From Fasciolopsis buskii (lineage: Eukaryota > Platyhelminthes > Trematoda > Plagiorchiida > Fasciolidae): a stretch of DNA of 64,000 nucleotides. Shown here in pieces: positions 48,316 through 60,235 of the stretch (positions within the stretch are counted from its first letter, which is position 1; each line of letters opens with the position of its first letter). The stretch lies in assembly GCA_008360955.1 (NCBI GenBank), contig LUCM01003966.1:9286-73285 (forward strand), read 5' to 3'. The notes below the pieces were generated by a model that searched no databases, was not told where the DNA came from, and saw only the letters and a program-made list of their open reading frames with translations. The position numbers and the translations under genes were made by a program.

Positions 48316-51300
48316 TGTTAGAAATATGAGGAGAACGAGTGACAGTTCAAAGGATTTGAAGAAATTTAGGTTTAGAAAGCAATAAATGTAATAAATGATC
48401 ACAAAATTTATAAATGCGATTTGACCGCGGGGAGGGATTATGAACAATTTCTTCGGTAGCCGTAATCTGACGACACATTGTGTTATAACCATGATCAGTG
48501 TTGGTGTTGGTACAACGATGAATGTGATGAAAAAGTTGACTAAACGAGGACAGACTCATCGGCATGCAAATGAATTGGATTGAAAGTGGTGGATAGAAGT
48601 TCATTAATAAATTAACGGAAACGGGTGGGCGCAATTACTGAACGTTGAAGAATGCCAGTATTCGCCGGGAGAAAATCGGCGAATTAGTATCGGTAAATTT
48701 CAGATAATCTTTGCTTAACAAATACTGATATCGCGACCGAAGATGCGTCAGGATATGCATGGTATTACTATTGGGCTATTGGGGAAAGGGTAATGCTGTC
48801 GGTACCAGATTCCAGTGGTTTGTTCAAATTAAATTGTTATAGCTTTTTTACCAATTCCGTAACGGGTTCAGCAAACTTTCTGTTTGTTTACTTGTAGGTA
48901 TTCAGGTATCTTTATTCCAATGATAGAAAGAAAGCCTCCGAACAGTATGGTTGTTGCGTGTGAAATTTAGAGAGTGGTGAGTATGAAGTTACCCTCACAT
49001 TTTATCGTGGGGGAACTCCTAATTTATCCCAATTTTTCCCAGCATTTTTATTGCAGGAATATACCCAGCATCTGTGGTATCTCACGAGTACCTGGCACCT
49101 TATCCGTTAAAAGGCACAGGGACATCGATAAACGAATTAAGTACTAGATGGCTGTTTTCATTCGGTCCTGATCTCTTCCTTTCCGGCATTGTCCTAGGCA
49201 TCGTATAAGGAACAAAGTCAAATTGAAACGGTGAGAATGCTGAGTAGGGAAAAAGCTATTCAAAGGTAACTTCTTGTCCGCAGTGAACACCGCCAAGGAT
49301 AACTACAGTGGCAAATCGATTCCTGTGAAAATGTGTCACTTAATGCATCCATGTTGTGAGACAAATTCTTCCATTTAATTAGATGAACAAAGCAACTCCA
49401 CAAAATTAGGCGGGAAATCGTGACATTCAGTATGAAAACCCTGGACCGAAAGAAAAGAATCGGACGAAAAAAAAACAAGGTTTCCATATCCAAAAAATCT
49501 CTCAGTTTGAAAGTGTTTATTAGGAAATTATGCGTTTCATTAGTTTGGAAATTACTGTTGTCAGTTAATTCTGATGAAAACATCTTGGGTTTTGCATCAC
49601 CAGCACTCTCCAGCACACCGCCGAAAGCAACAGAACTATTGCACACTGCTGTCCACGGCCGTTTCGACTCGTAAAGGATTCAAAGCACTCACTAGTTTTA
49701 ATCTTACAACTTGTTTGATTTTCGTGAAATGGATTGTGATTAATTTTAGGCTATCAAATGACAGGTGTGATCGGTTCTGGGAAGATGGGAACATGCGGTT
49801 TCTAGGAGACCAACACAAAACGGACAAGTTTAGCTGATGGTTATGAAGGAGTTACATAACATTTACAAATGCGCGAATCGTACGTATGAACTAACAGTAT
49901 GACGAAACAAAAAAACAGCAAATAAATTTTCTCCCATAACATGAAATCAACATTTTATTTGGATAAATAATTTAGTTGACACTGTGTGCTTCAGTCTGCC
50001 AATTTGGTCGGTAAAATTATATCCGTCAGGAAGACCGTCGAACCTGGCTCTAATTGTGCGTTCTTTGGAAATCGTGTCACCGGCATCGAAATTATGTGAA
50101 TCGCATCATCGTCAAGGTTCAGTTACTCGAAAAAACACCCTGTCATTTTGGGTGTTGTTGTGCCGCGAGAAAAAACCATTTGCTTTTTGTATCAGGTACG
50201 ATCTAGCTCTCCACAACTAAAGATGCAACTTATGTGCATATCTAGGAGATACCATGCAGGCTGGTAAATTGCCTTAAATAATGTTGTTAGGGAAAACATT
50301 TCTATCCCCGTCATCTTCTCTACCAGTCTGCATTCACCAATGTGAAAATTGTAAGAATTAAACCGAATGATCTAATGCCATGTATTCACCAAACCTGTAC
50401 TCATTCTGCTTAAAATACTTGGTTTCATCCGGACCTTAGTGACCTTGACTTCATGAGCCACTTTGACTGCACCGACCTTGTCATGGTGATGGCAAGGCTA
50501 GTGGTGTTCTGACATGCACCGAGAGTTCATACAGCCATTTCACAAAATCTACTTTCTTTCCTGAATTCAGAATCAGATCTAATGCCCGTCTATGAATTAG
50601 AAGCTGGTAGATGTCGGTGAATAATCAATATTAACATTTGCACTTCACCATCTTGTTCCACAAACGATGTTCTCTCATTTGCTGATATATGTCCACCCAG
50701 GAACTATCTGAATTCGTAATCCCTTCTGTATTTTTGTATTCCTAATTGAAACCTTGATCACTGTAATGTAAAGGTTTTTTAACTGCCTTAAATGTACACA
50801 CATGGTAAGCTGCCATGTTAGGGAGAAAACAACTGGATTCTTTATTCACCAAGAGCTTAGCAATATTGTTCAACCAAAAAACCCTGTCTGTTTCCGACTT
50901 CCAACAGCATATTGAAACTGTGTCAGAATTACTCCGGGAAATAGCATTCAGTTGTCTTATTGAGATCTCGTTTGCATAGCCCTGACACGTGATCCATCTA
51001 ACATGGACACGCTTGTGCGTACGAACTGTAAGGTGCACCGATATTCTGTGCATTGCATCATATTCTACCAGCAGATGTACTCCTGAAAAGTCTTGTGAAA
51101 CCGAGGCATGCTGTTACCCAATTCCGAATAATTTTGACACAATTCCAAAATAACCCGAGAAATTAATTATATTGTTTGGGCATGTGCATTGCTAAGGTCT
51201 CCCTAAAAGTTCATTCTGAGAAATATTAGGCCAAACATAAGCGCACTTTTGAGCGTATGGCTTAATACATCACAGAAAATTTTAGGTCACTGGAGTAAAT

Positions 51301-54128
51301 TACAACAACTCCCTGACGGGCAATGTATATGAACCTTCGTTATGAAATCTGTTCTCCCGTTAGGACAATAGCGATACAACCAGATAGGATCTTCCCATAC
51401 TTGAAGTTGTTGATACGACCAGCGGAATGAGCTCATAAGGATGAAGATCCGGCCACCGTCAAGCATAAAATTTTTGATAACAGTAGAAATAAGAAAGCAC
51501 ATCTTACCTATAAATTGAAACTTCTCGAAAACAGTGGATAACGGTAGAGGTCGAACGCTATGAAAAGACTACCTGTCATGACTAATCCATGGCGAATATC
51601 TAAACATGCAGTGACAGAACCGAACGATTAATTTTCCTCTAAAACAAAATTTAGTACGTCAAAAGAATCCATATGTGAACCCAGTCCCACAAAAAATAAC
51701 TGCTGCCTTGATTACGGTCTAAATATCTCAAAGTGTTTCCCCATGCATTTTCAACTTGTAATTTGTCATTGAAAGCCATAAAAGCACTGAACAAGTGTTT
51801 CATTCTTGACAGAAATCATCAGCGTGGCATATCCATGGTACTGGAACTGGGACGCGGGCCCAGCAGGAAGGATTCTGAATCGAGCGTCTTGGTTGAGCTG
51901 ATTCTTAACAATCCGGTGAATATCAACACAACATGATAATAACTCCCATATCCGTGACCGAAGTTTGCACAACATAGATGTTTAAACGTACCACATCAGC
52001 GACTCTCAAGTGAGAACGGACTTCTCTGATTTGTAATGACAAGTTGGATATTGACACTGCATGGCGAATCATTCAGACATTCACATCAAATTTGCTAGCT
52101 TGCTTGCCCAACCCACTTCGTCTCGTCGTAACTCGACGGTACTGGTGACGCTTTCGGTTTGTATTAACCAGATTGCAACAATGTCTCTAACTGTTGTCTC
52201 AGATCGCAAGTTGTGCGACTGTTTAAAAGATCCTAATTTAGCTGTTCTAACCGTGTCACTTTAACCGAACTGTTCCACCGACAGAACTACGACAAATGGT
52301 GAGAACTTGACTATATTTCTACCACTTCCCGGGTACTTCAGAGGACCATTATCTTTCCACATCTTCTTATACTGTTTACCCGTCACCACGGATGGCTGTC
52401 GGTTGTAAATCTAGCATTAACTTTTAATTTCCTGTACCGGCTTGCTTTTTTTAATCCCTGTTGTTCAGTGTCTTCTGTGTGAATGGAACCTCTGAACAAG
52501 CCCAGCCACCTACAAGGATATTTTATTTGCATTCAACAACGGTACCCGGCTGTCTTCACTTTAAAGTAATTGTTTCCCCTTTTTTAATTAATAACCAACC
52601 GATTTTCACGGGAACATAAATGAAATAACCCCTCCCTTGGCCTCCCAGGATCAACATTTCACAATATCCTGTAATCGTAGCACATTGTCATGACTTACAC
52701 GAAGGCACAATAACTTTGTATCCATGTTCAACCCTTTGAACGTTTCAAAGTATCTAAAAACCTGATCAAAAATTTCGCGTACTCCTTTGCAATACTATAT
52801 CTTTTTCGTTCTGTTCTTGTACTAGTTGGCAGAATTCGTTGTAGAAATTATAGAATTTTAATTGGAACTGTAAAAATCGTATGATAATTAGATGGTATTC
52901 TTAGTTTGCATTATCAAAAAGCATTTAACGTTTTACGATACACGATGTGCACGTAGTTTAGTTAGTAACACTCAACTTCTTCACCCAGGCCTCGCAAAAT
53001 CCGCGTCCAGTTTTTCTACAAGATGTGAATTCAATGCGTTATATGCACCACTAATAGCCTATTGATTATTGAGCATTTCGTACCTTGTTTTTGCCTCTCA
53101 GTAGCCGATCGCTAATGATAGATATTCTCAAGAACCGGTTGTTTGCACGTCAACACTAATTATCGAGCATGCTTCGTTCCAACTTTGTTCTTGACCATTC
53201 GCTAGACAGATCTTCGTTACATTGTCTCTTATATTTCACCGTACAACGCACACATGAGCACCGTGGTGAAAAATCCATGCTCTAGGATGAAAACATTCAC
53301 ATTTTGATTTTGTAATTGGGATTTTGTAAGCTGTCCTATTGGATTGGGTTGTGTAAGTGGTGATTCTACCTGACACGCTTATCGGGCCTTGGTTCACGCC
53401 AGTTTCCTTTTTACGTTTTCCATTCCATATCGTGCCTTGCACCAACCCCATCAAAGATCACTGTCCCGTGTGCATACTGTATCTGACTTGAATTAGATAT
53501 GTTATGTGGTTCAACAATTCAATTGTCCAGATGTCATGCACAATTCGAAAAGTGGGAAACAAGGCGCGCTTCTCCAATTCCTCTCATTATTGCTCACAAT
53601 CGATGCACTTGGGTCTAGTTGGGATTGATCATATTCACTACGTGGTAGCATTATTAAGGATGACCTTAGCTTTTGTTTCTTTCTAACTTACATTCAATTG
53701 CATTAATCATAAGCACAACAAATTGGCTCCTCGGTAACCTGGTTTCCCGCTTACGTATATTACCTGTTGTCTATTTGGTGTCAAAAATAAGAAGTCGGGC
53801 ATAAATGAACCCCTTCAATTGCAGAGTCAATTTCCGTGAACCAGGAATCCAGGGTTTTTTTGTCGCTCTGGTTCATATACTGAAGTGAATGTGGACTAGA
53901 TTACACGGCTTGTCATACTCCGTTTCCATCCAATACATAGCAAATTCAGTAATAGTTTCATCTTGAATATCATCCTAACCACGGATTGAATACAACTGAT
54001 CAACCTGCTATCTGGCGATTGCCCCGGTACACCATCTATGCTCTTCTATCCGTTATTCACTATACCATTTCTTGAATTCAGAGTGGAAAAATACCATGCA
54101 GTTCATGAAAAATGTACGCAAATTTTAT
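48316..54128. other. Unannotated; several unclassified open frames
   Basis: A 103-codon ATG-to-stop frame on - at 50742-51053 (includes RWITCQGYANEISIRQLN) and a 128-codon - frame at 49260-49646 have no family I recognise. They could be chance frames. No RT, transposase or SINE landmarks were found in this 5.8 kb. Confidence 0.3.
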
Positions 54129-54129
54129 T
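54124..54129 (-). terminator. Polyadenylation signal overlapping the LC8-2 stop
   Basis: On - the gene ends GGC TGA ATAAA, so AATAAA starts at the last A of the TGA stop. If used, the 3' UTR would be only about 15-30 bases. Other AATAAA copies further downstream were not obvious. Confidence 0.5.
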
Positions 54130-54659
54130 CAGCCGGATTTGTACAGCAGAATTGCAACGTTTCCGATGTGAAAATAGATGAAATGCTTTGTTTCGTGTGT
54201 CACATAGCTGGAAGGGGGAAATGAAGAAGAGATAGATAGATGAGGAACATAAATGCAAGTTTACATTGCAAAATATGCATTAACACCCCTCTCTCTGGCA
54301 TTTTACATTTTTCATCAAAAATTAGAAAACAAACTATCCTAGAAATCAACCGATACCGAAGAATATCGTTTGATGAATAGGTACTCTAGCTGACTGATTA
54401 TCAATTACTTTTGTAAAACTTTTATTCAGAAACATTGCATTCTGTTCCTCGTTGATCGAACTTACCTTCCAAATTGTCTACCGACTACACAGTGCCAAGT
54501 AGGTCCGTATTTCTTGTCGAATTCCTTTTTGATGTAGGCCGCAATATCTTTTTCCACGTTGAATTTATCCAAAGCCTCTCCGCTACAGTCGGCCGCCTCT
54601 TGCTGCATTTCATCCGACATGTCTGTATTCTTAATCACAGCTTTGCGATCTTGCATCAT
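54129..54659 (-). CDS. Dynein light chain, LC8/DYNLL type, two exons (paralog 2)
   Basis: Exon 1 is 54659-54466 and exon 2 is 54207-54129 on -, with a 258-nt intron (donor AAG|GTAAGT, acceptor CCTTCCAG|C after a long pyrimidine tract). The intron splits the same Ser codon in the same phase as in the gene at 21171. The first ATG (54659) gives 90 residues starting [18 protein letters not shown]; the second ATG would give the standard 89. It continues [47 protein letters not shown], and ends LLYKSG. Differences from the usual LC8 are Tyr77 to His, Gln80 to Asn and Phe86 to Tyr (human numbering). Tyr77 lines the partner groove, so partner choice may differ. Confidence 0.95.
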
Positions 54660-54673
54660 TTTGACCAGGTGAT

Positions 54674-54692
54674 AAGAGAGAGAGAGAGAAAA
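54674..54692. repeat. (GA)n / (CT)n tract in LC8-2 leader
   Basis: A GAGAGAGAGA run lies 14-32 bases upstream of the start codon. In the sense of the gene it is a CT tract within the leader or proximal promoter. CT tracts near starts are often promoter elements, but no role is shown. Confidence 0.7.
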
Positions 54693-54695
54693 CAA

Positions 54696-55620
54696 GAGGC
54701 AGAACTACTGTCAAATTTGGTCAATCAGTCAGAAATGTTTTGACGGTCGTATTTGGCGTTTTCCGGTCCGCGCGTGCACACGAAATACGCAACAGAAATC
54801 GGTCAATGGTGATCAGGACCCGAATAAACACCAAGGTTCCGTGATCGATTAGAGATTCGCGTAAATTAGACATGAGTAGATCGTGGCAACTGCAAGTTTA
54901 TATATGCATGCTACTAAACCATGTGCTCCTGCATGAGTGCATGTGCAGATACGCATGCTGCATTCCCGTGCGCATGCCTCTCGACCACACGTATTCGTAT
55001 GCCGGTCCCTCAAGTCTGGCACTTAGCAGCTTGGCTTCAAATGGACACGAGCGTTTTTGTGGTGTAAAGGCCTCGGAGTTGGAGAGACAGAAAGAAATTG
55101 TGTCGAAATTCTACTCATTGCAAACTCACAGACACACACATGAATACATGTACACATATATGTATACATATGTACTGAAATACAAATGCACACACATGCA
55201 ACTCGTAAAGTAGCCAACGTAGAGATATAGATACGAGTCACTGATGTGGCGGTCTTTGGAAATATGAGCACACGTTATCCACTTTTTGTGGATCCTGATG
55301 TGCATATGAATGTGTGTGTGTGTGTGTGTGCGAAGGTCATATATTTTGTATGCATTTATGCACCTATATCTGTTTGTCGAGAATGGTTCTGCCCACGGAA
55401 AAAGTAGGAACGAGGATGCGTAACAAAACCGGGAGCCTGAGGGCGAGAGACATGGAACCAAATCTTTGCTTAGCTGCTTCGACCTCAATGCGTAGTTGGG
55501 TACGTAGGTGATTGCATTTTCAGGTGTGTGCCTTAGCGTGACAGTTGAGTGGTTCCAGACAAAACGAACCGTTGTTTTTGCGAAAGTTCACGTGTCTTCC
55601 TTTGGTTGACCGCTGAATGA
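54696..55620. repeat. LC8-2 upstream region with CA/TG-rich stretches
   Basis: Alternating ACAC/ATGTAT sequence runs from about 55130 to 55200, with a pure TG run at 55311-55331. The overlapping open frames here translate these repeats (HTHTHIH, MCVCVCE) and are not genes. Confidence 0.7.
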
Positions 55621-55851
55621 CTAAATCAGTTCACCTTGATCATTCTCATCCTCATCACCACCGACACGATCATCGTCCTCGGTAAATGATTCAATGCACA
55701 CTGAACCGCCATTGTGTGTATTCTGTCTAACCACGTGGTTGTTATCCATGAGGTTTGTTTGTTTCGGTTGAATTGTTCTCGCATTTTGGGTTCTTTTATG
55801 ACCCTTTGCATTGGCGTTTTTAACGCTGACCTTAACGGAATAGTGGCACAA
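55621..55851 (-). CDS. Candidate 3'-terminal coding exon, acidic C-terminus
   Basis: The - frame reads NANAKGHKRTQNARTIQPK, HVVRQNTHNGGSVCIESF and ends TEDDDRVGGDEDENDQGELI with a stop at 55621. The switch from a basic Gln/Asn-rich part to a compact acidic tail with varied codon use looks like a real protein C-terminus rather than a repeat. There is no ATG upstream in frame, so an upstream exon is needed; an acceptor-like CCGTTAAG lies near 55838. The family is unknown. The overlapping + frame (55714-56181) is treated as its shadow. Confidence 0.35.
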   Translation of the reverse strand: MCHYSVKVSVKNANAKGHKRTQNARTIQPKQTNLMDNNHVVRQNTHNGGSVCIESFTEDDDRVGGDEDENDQGELI

Positions 55852-56164
55852 CCCACATCGCAGTTATTGAATCCTAAGAATGTTTGTTCGTGGTTTTCTT
55901 TGTCATGTATAGGCTTTGGATTCTATGGACCTTATCGAACCAAATGTGAGCAATGTATGCACACATTCACTCTACATGGCAAGAATATTTTTGATGACAG
56001 AGGAGTTGGTTCTGTGATTAAACGTGATCAAACGTTGGCTCAAAAACCACTTGTTCCCTCGGGAACCATGCATCTGTCGACCAGATCGATGCTAAGAGTT
56101 AGGGTTCACACGGTTCACAAAGTTATTCATCATCCGTTATCATTGTTCACTTCATCATGGAAGA

Positions 56165-56285
56165 ACTGTATAGCTTGTTAGGAAGCATCAGCGGTACACA
56201 CTTTCCACGTCCGAAATGGGACGTTAACCCAAGGAGGAAGACTGTGATCCGACCCTCTTAGCCATTAGGCTAACTGACAGGCTCT
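56165..56285 (-). mobile_element. SINE family 2 (copy C), hammerhead decayed
   Basis: Read on -, A box TAGCCTAATGG (56272-56262), B box GGGTTAACGTCCC (56230-56218), TTTCGGACGTGG, then CCGCTGATGCTTCCTAACAA. The last part matches CTGCTGATGATTCCTAACAA of copy A, including the loop TAACAA and the unusual T at the stem II base, so copies A and C share a subfamily. GAAA is missing and the core A is C, so this ribozyme is dead. Confidence 0.75.
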
Positions 56286-57059
56286 CGACGAACTGTTGCA
56301 CTCCCTATCCATTAGTGGTTCACACCTGCAGAGAAGTCATTTGTCGTTCAGATTCCATTCGGATTTCGTACTATGATAATGCCTTCGGTTTCAAGATTGA
56401 ATCACCTAGTGGACGCACTATTCAATCATTCGTCATTGCCGAAATGAACATAACACTTTCGTTGTAGACAATGGTGCTCTGGAATCTTCTCTACTCATTT
56501 CTCTATTACGTTGTGGTTTAAACCATGTCAACTTGAAATTTGTATTGAAAGAGCAACTACGAAAAGGCACAAGTACCGTTAAGGAACACGCGGATACCAT
56601 GTCTCAGTACCATTGAGTTTTTACAAACATTAGCCTCTCGCCAACGTGTTCCAGTTTTTGTTACTGCCTAACAGCACCACATACTGAGATGATATAAAGG
56701 GAGCAAAAGATAGTGAAAAATCGACTCCAAGCTAGTAAGTTCAAGAAATATGCAGAAAAAGTTGAACAGTTCCACAGATTGCGGCACTGATTCATATCAC
56801 CGAATGTCTTCAAACACTGGTTAGTCGTAGACCTCAATCTGGTAGCCTAACTGGACCTTTACCAACCAATTCACTGCTTAGGTTTCATATGCCTTTATTT
56901 CATACCATTTACTGACCAATTCGACTTATCTTCCAGTGACTACCTATCTCAGAGGACAATGCACAAAGAGGCAGGCATTATTTGGGAATGTGAAAAAACA
57001 TTCCACATTTATGGCCTATTCTAAAGATTAAACCCTAGAACCCAGTGGCGAGAACCTAA
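56286..57059. other. Unannotated intergenic DNA
   Basis: Nothing supported. Confidence 0.4.
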
Positions 57060-57640
57060 TCTCTACGGCTTGTGAAGCTTTCTGCTACCATATTCTGCCA
57101 ACATCACGAAGACATCGATTTTCAACCACCATCATTGTTTTGCCTTTTCTGCCCTCGGATCCGTAGAGCAGAAGTGACCACATCACTGTTGTGTTTACTT
57201 AATCTTTGGCTGATAATGGAATGTCACACCTATGCCACAGATGCCTCAAATCAGTGAATGCAAACCAAGCCTTCTGTACGGGCGGGGACACTTCTTTCGA
57301 TATACGACCACCAGGTGAAACGCAAGTGCCGAGATAATTAAACCCATCCGAGAACAAAATTCGGGGTTGAGTCAATCCAGTCCAGTAACACCAGCTTAAA
57401 CTTGGAAGTTACCAAGCGCATCCCAGACATATCTACCCCATCGTTCAGATGACCTTGGAAAAATTACAACTCATTTCGGTCCTCAGTCAGTCTCGCAACA
57501 TCATCTGCATACTCTAAGTCAGACAGATTCCTGTCTGAGCAAATATCAGTAAAACTTTTCTCACAGGACAAAAGGTTGGCTTCCGTAATCGTCTCAGAGA
57601 AGTGAAAAGAAAACGGGCTGATAACGGAGGAAAATAAAAA
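57060..57640 (-). mobile_element. RTE-like LINE RT fragment with intact YADD box
   Basis: Read on -, SDLEYADDVARLTEDRNEL spans about 57530-57475, followed by HLNDGVDMSGMRLVTSKFKL and LLDWIDSTP. This is the RT catalytic block (YADD intact) and the downstream G-x-RFAPSKC-K-LLQDW stretch of RTE-like LINEs. Preceding frames are broken. Only a few hundred bases survive. Confidence 0.8.
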
Positions 57641-58436
57641 TATGCACAGAATGTGGGATAATCTGCGTCCCTAGATGTGGAACAGAATGATTGACAGTTC
57701 TCAGATGTAGTCAGTCTGAGCTCAAATTTGTGAAAACCAAATTAAGTTCCACATATGTCGACGTCTTTTTTTATGACGAACTAAACAAAATTACGCTGTA
57801 GATGCAGTTGGAATTAAAAATACCGACAACAGAGACGAACCAGAACAGACCAGAGGTGAGGAATTACAATAACTGGCGAAATCAAACCAGTGGAATCTGA
57901 CTGATTGTCTAACGGCCAGTCTCATGGTACTCGCTAAAGCGTACAAACCAGTAAGCAATGTTTCATGCTACCCACAAAGTATGGCGACCAGATGACTCAT
58001 ATCCACCGAAAATATATCCTGGTGGACACGTGATCTTGAACGGGGTATGAAACAGAACGACCTAACAAGATTTACGAAGCGCTAGAAAAGTAAGCTAGAG
58101 ACGTAAAAGCGGCGAATCTGGTGTATGGCTTTTAGTTCGGCAGAAAACACGTTTAATCTTGACTGGCAATTTACTGAAACCACAATTGGTTCAGTGCAGC
58201 ACTCATACCACGTGGAGTGGAAGAAACGTGCATGCATTTGTGACGATTCTAAAACCCGACTGGATCAGTTAGCCTATCCTGTCAGTCTTGCTGGCAGCCA
58301 TTGTTCAGGTCACCATAACCGATGAAATCGGATTGCTGCTGCAATTAGCACAAATGTATCCGGAAAACGCGGAACTGTTATAATGGGGAATTAGTTCACA
58401 CGAATATTCGAGTGTCAGTTACGTGTATTTCACATA
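57641..58436. other. Unannotated intergenic DNA
   Basis: The 66-codon + frame at 58125-58325 has no motif. Nothing else is supported. Confidence 0.4.
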
Positions 58437-58703
58437 CCACACGACCTTGGAGTTACTAGTGGAATAATTCCAGTGACAAACTTTATTCGAAATGGTTTCA
58501 TAATTCAAAACTCTCCGTATCTCATCCGACAGCAGCTCAATTTCTCGTCGTTATATCCCGTTAAACGGTGCGTACTTTGCCTCCAAATGGGGTTTCGCCC
58601 TTTTGGGAAAACAAATTACCAATGCACCTTCAGATAGATGAAGTTTTCAGCATGTCATAATTATCCGACAAAACACACTTGAACAGGAATGCAATCGGAA
58701 AAT
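58437..58703. repeat. Left flank of assembly gap, duplicated at 59152-59421
   Basis: From CCACACGACCTT to GCAATCGGAAAAT this matches the sequence right after the gap, apart from about ten single-base indels or substitutions concentrated in its first half. Confidence 0.9.
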
Positions 58704-59151
58704 NNNNNNNNNNNNNNNNNNNNNNNNNNNNNNNNNNNNNNNNNNNNNNNNNNNNNNNNNNNNNNNNNNNNNNNNNNNNNNNNNNNNNNNNNNNNNNNNN
58801 NNNNNNNNNNNNNNNNNNNNNNNNNNNNNNNNNNNNNNNNNNNNNNNNNNNNNNNNNNNNNNNNNNNNNNNNNNNNNNNNNNNNNNNNNNNNNNNNNNNN
58901 NNNNNNNNNNNNNNNNNNNNNNNNNNNNNNNNNNNNNNNNNNNNNNNNNNNNNNNNNNNNNNNNNNNNNNNNNNNNNNNNNNNNNNNNNNNNNNNNNNNN
59001 NNNNNNNNNNNNNNNNNNNNNNNNNNNNNNNNNNNNNNNNNNNNNNNNNNNNNNNNNNNNNNNNNNNNNNNNNNNNNNNNNNNNNNNNNNNNNNNNNNNN
59101 NNNNNNNNNNNNNNNNNNNNNNNNNNNNNNNNNNNNNNNNNNNNNNNNNNN
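58704..59151. other. Assembly gap, 448 N
   Basis: A run of N. Apparent open frames through it are meaningless. Confidence 1.
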
Positions 59152-59421
59152 CCACACGACCTTCGAGTTACTAGTGGAATCAATTCCAGTGACAAACTTT
59201 ATTCCGAAATGGTTTCATAATTCAAACTCTCCGTATCTCATCCGCAGAAGCATCATTTCTCGTCGTTTTATATCCCGTTAAAACGGTGCAATACTTTGCC
59301 TCCAAATGGGGTTTCGCCCTTTTGGGAAAACAAATTACCAATGCACCTTCAGATAGATGAAGTTTTCAGCATGTCATAATTATCCGACAAACACACTTGA
59401 ACAGGAATGCAATCGGAAAAT
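59152..59421. repeat. Right flank of assembly gap, duplicate of 58437-58703
   Basis: It begins exactly at the gap edge with CCACACGACCTT and continues past the point where the left copy ends, into ACACTCGATC. Overlap of one contig's end with the next contig's start is the simplest reading. Confidence 0.9.
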
Positions 59422-59639
59422 ACACTCGATCAATTTCGACAGTCTCAGCATGCAACGTGCAGTCGAATTTTGGTCGATTAGCCACAGGTCAAATTAAATC
59501 GAACTCGACTGTCTCACACATCTCCAGTTGAAACACGTAGACAAAATGGCCTATTCAAACAGGTCGTTGCAGAAAAATTGATGCTAAAAGCCAGATTTTC
59601 CAGCGTTATGATAAACTTGTCTGAACACATCCTACGACG

Positions 59640-59912
59640 AAATTGAGCAGCTTGAGAGTTTTTTTATTTGTGAATCCTAAGATTCGAGGGAGCAAACTGA
59701 TTTGGGGCTCGACACCTTAAGTCGTGTGCACTGTAAGCCCGTGAGCACATGAATACGTGAGTCCAAGCAAGACACGACCGAAATTTGAATGGCTGGGAGT
59801 TATCCTCAAATTCACACGTTGTCAAAGCACTCGACTGTAGAGAAACAAAGAATTCAACATTACAGCATAAACTTGAAGCAACTTTGAAACGGGTTAGACC
59901 ATCCAGTGACAA
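59640..59912 (-). repeat. Possible retrotransposed repeat with A-rich 3' end
   Basis: Read on -, the segment ends ATTCACAAATAAAAAAAC, a polyadenylation-like and A-rich terminus, after CTCGAATCTTAGG. The body has no protein motif. Interpretation as a SINE/LINE 3' end or a processed copy is speculative. Confidence 0.3.
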
Positions 59913-60235
59913 GGATATTATTTATATACTGGGTACTTCGGTAGAAGAAATCCCTAGGAGTTATGTATTTAGGGTATGGAGTGGAGCAGAGGCACTGCAA
60001 AAGGCGAAATTGCTTCACGTGTAATCAATGCATTTTGGTGTTAATTTCTGCTCCCTATTATGAATCCTGTTCAATAAAAACTAACATTTTACCCTATTGC
60101 TACGGTTCCATTCAAAAATGGCATGTGCTATGAACGAAGAAATGATGCCATCAAATCCAAGCGTCCGTAGAGGATTAGCGCGTCTAGATTGTACATGCCA
60201 AGAATAACATAATAACTTCGTTTTCCACGTTCCAG

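Noticed and set aside
47917..48492. 191-codon Thr/Ile-rich frame on - and Val/Leu/Cys-rich frames on +
   Set aside because: All are translations of one trinucleotide low-complexity block. Length alone is not evidence.
54872..55511. Several open frames of 60-120 codons around the CA/TG repeats
   Set aside because: They read mostly through dinucleotide repeats (HTHTHIH, VCVCV) and overlap each other on both strands.
58630..59281. Open frames of 160-200 codons across the gap
   Set aside because: They consist almost entirely of N and have no biological meaning.
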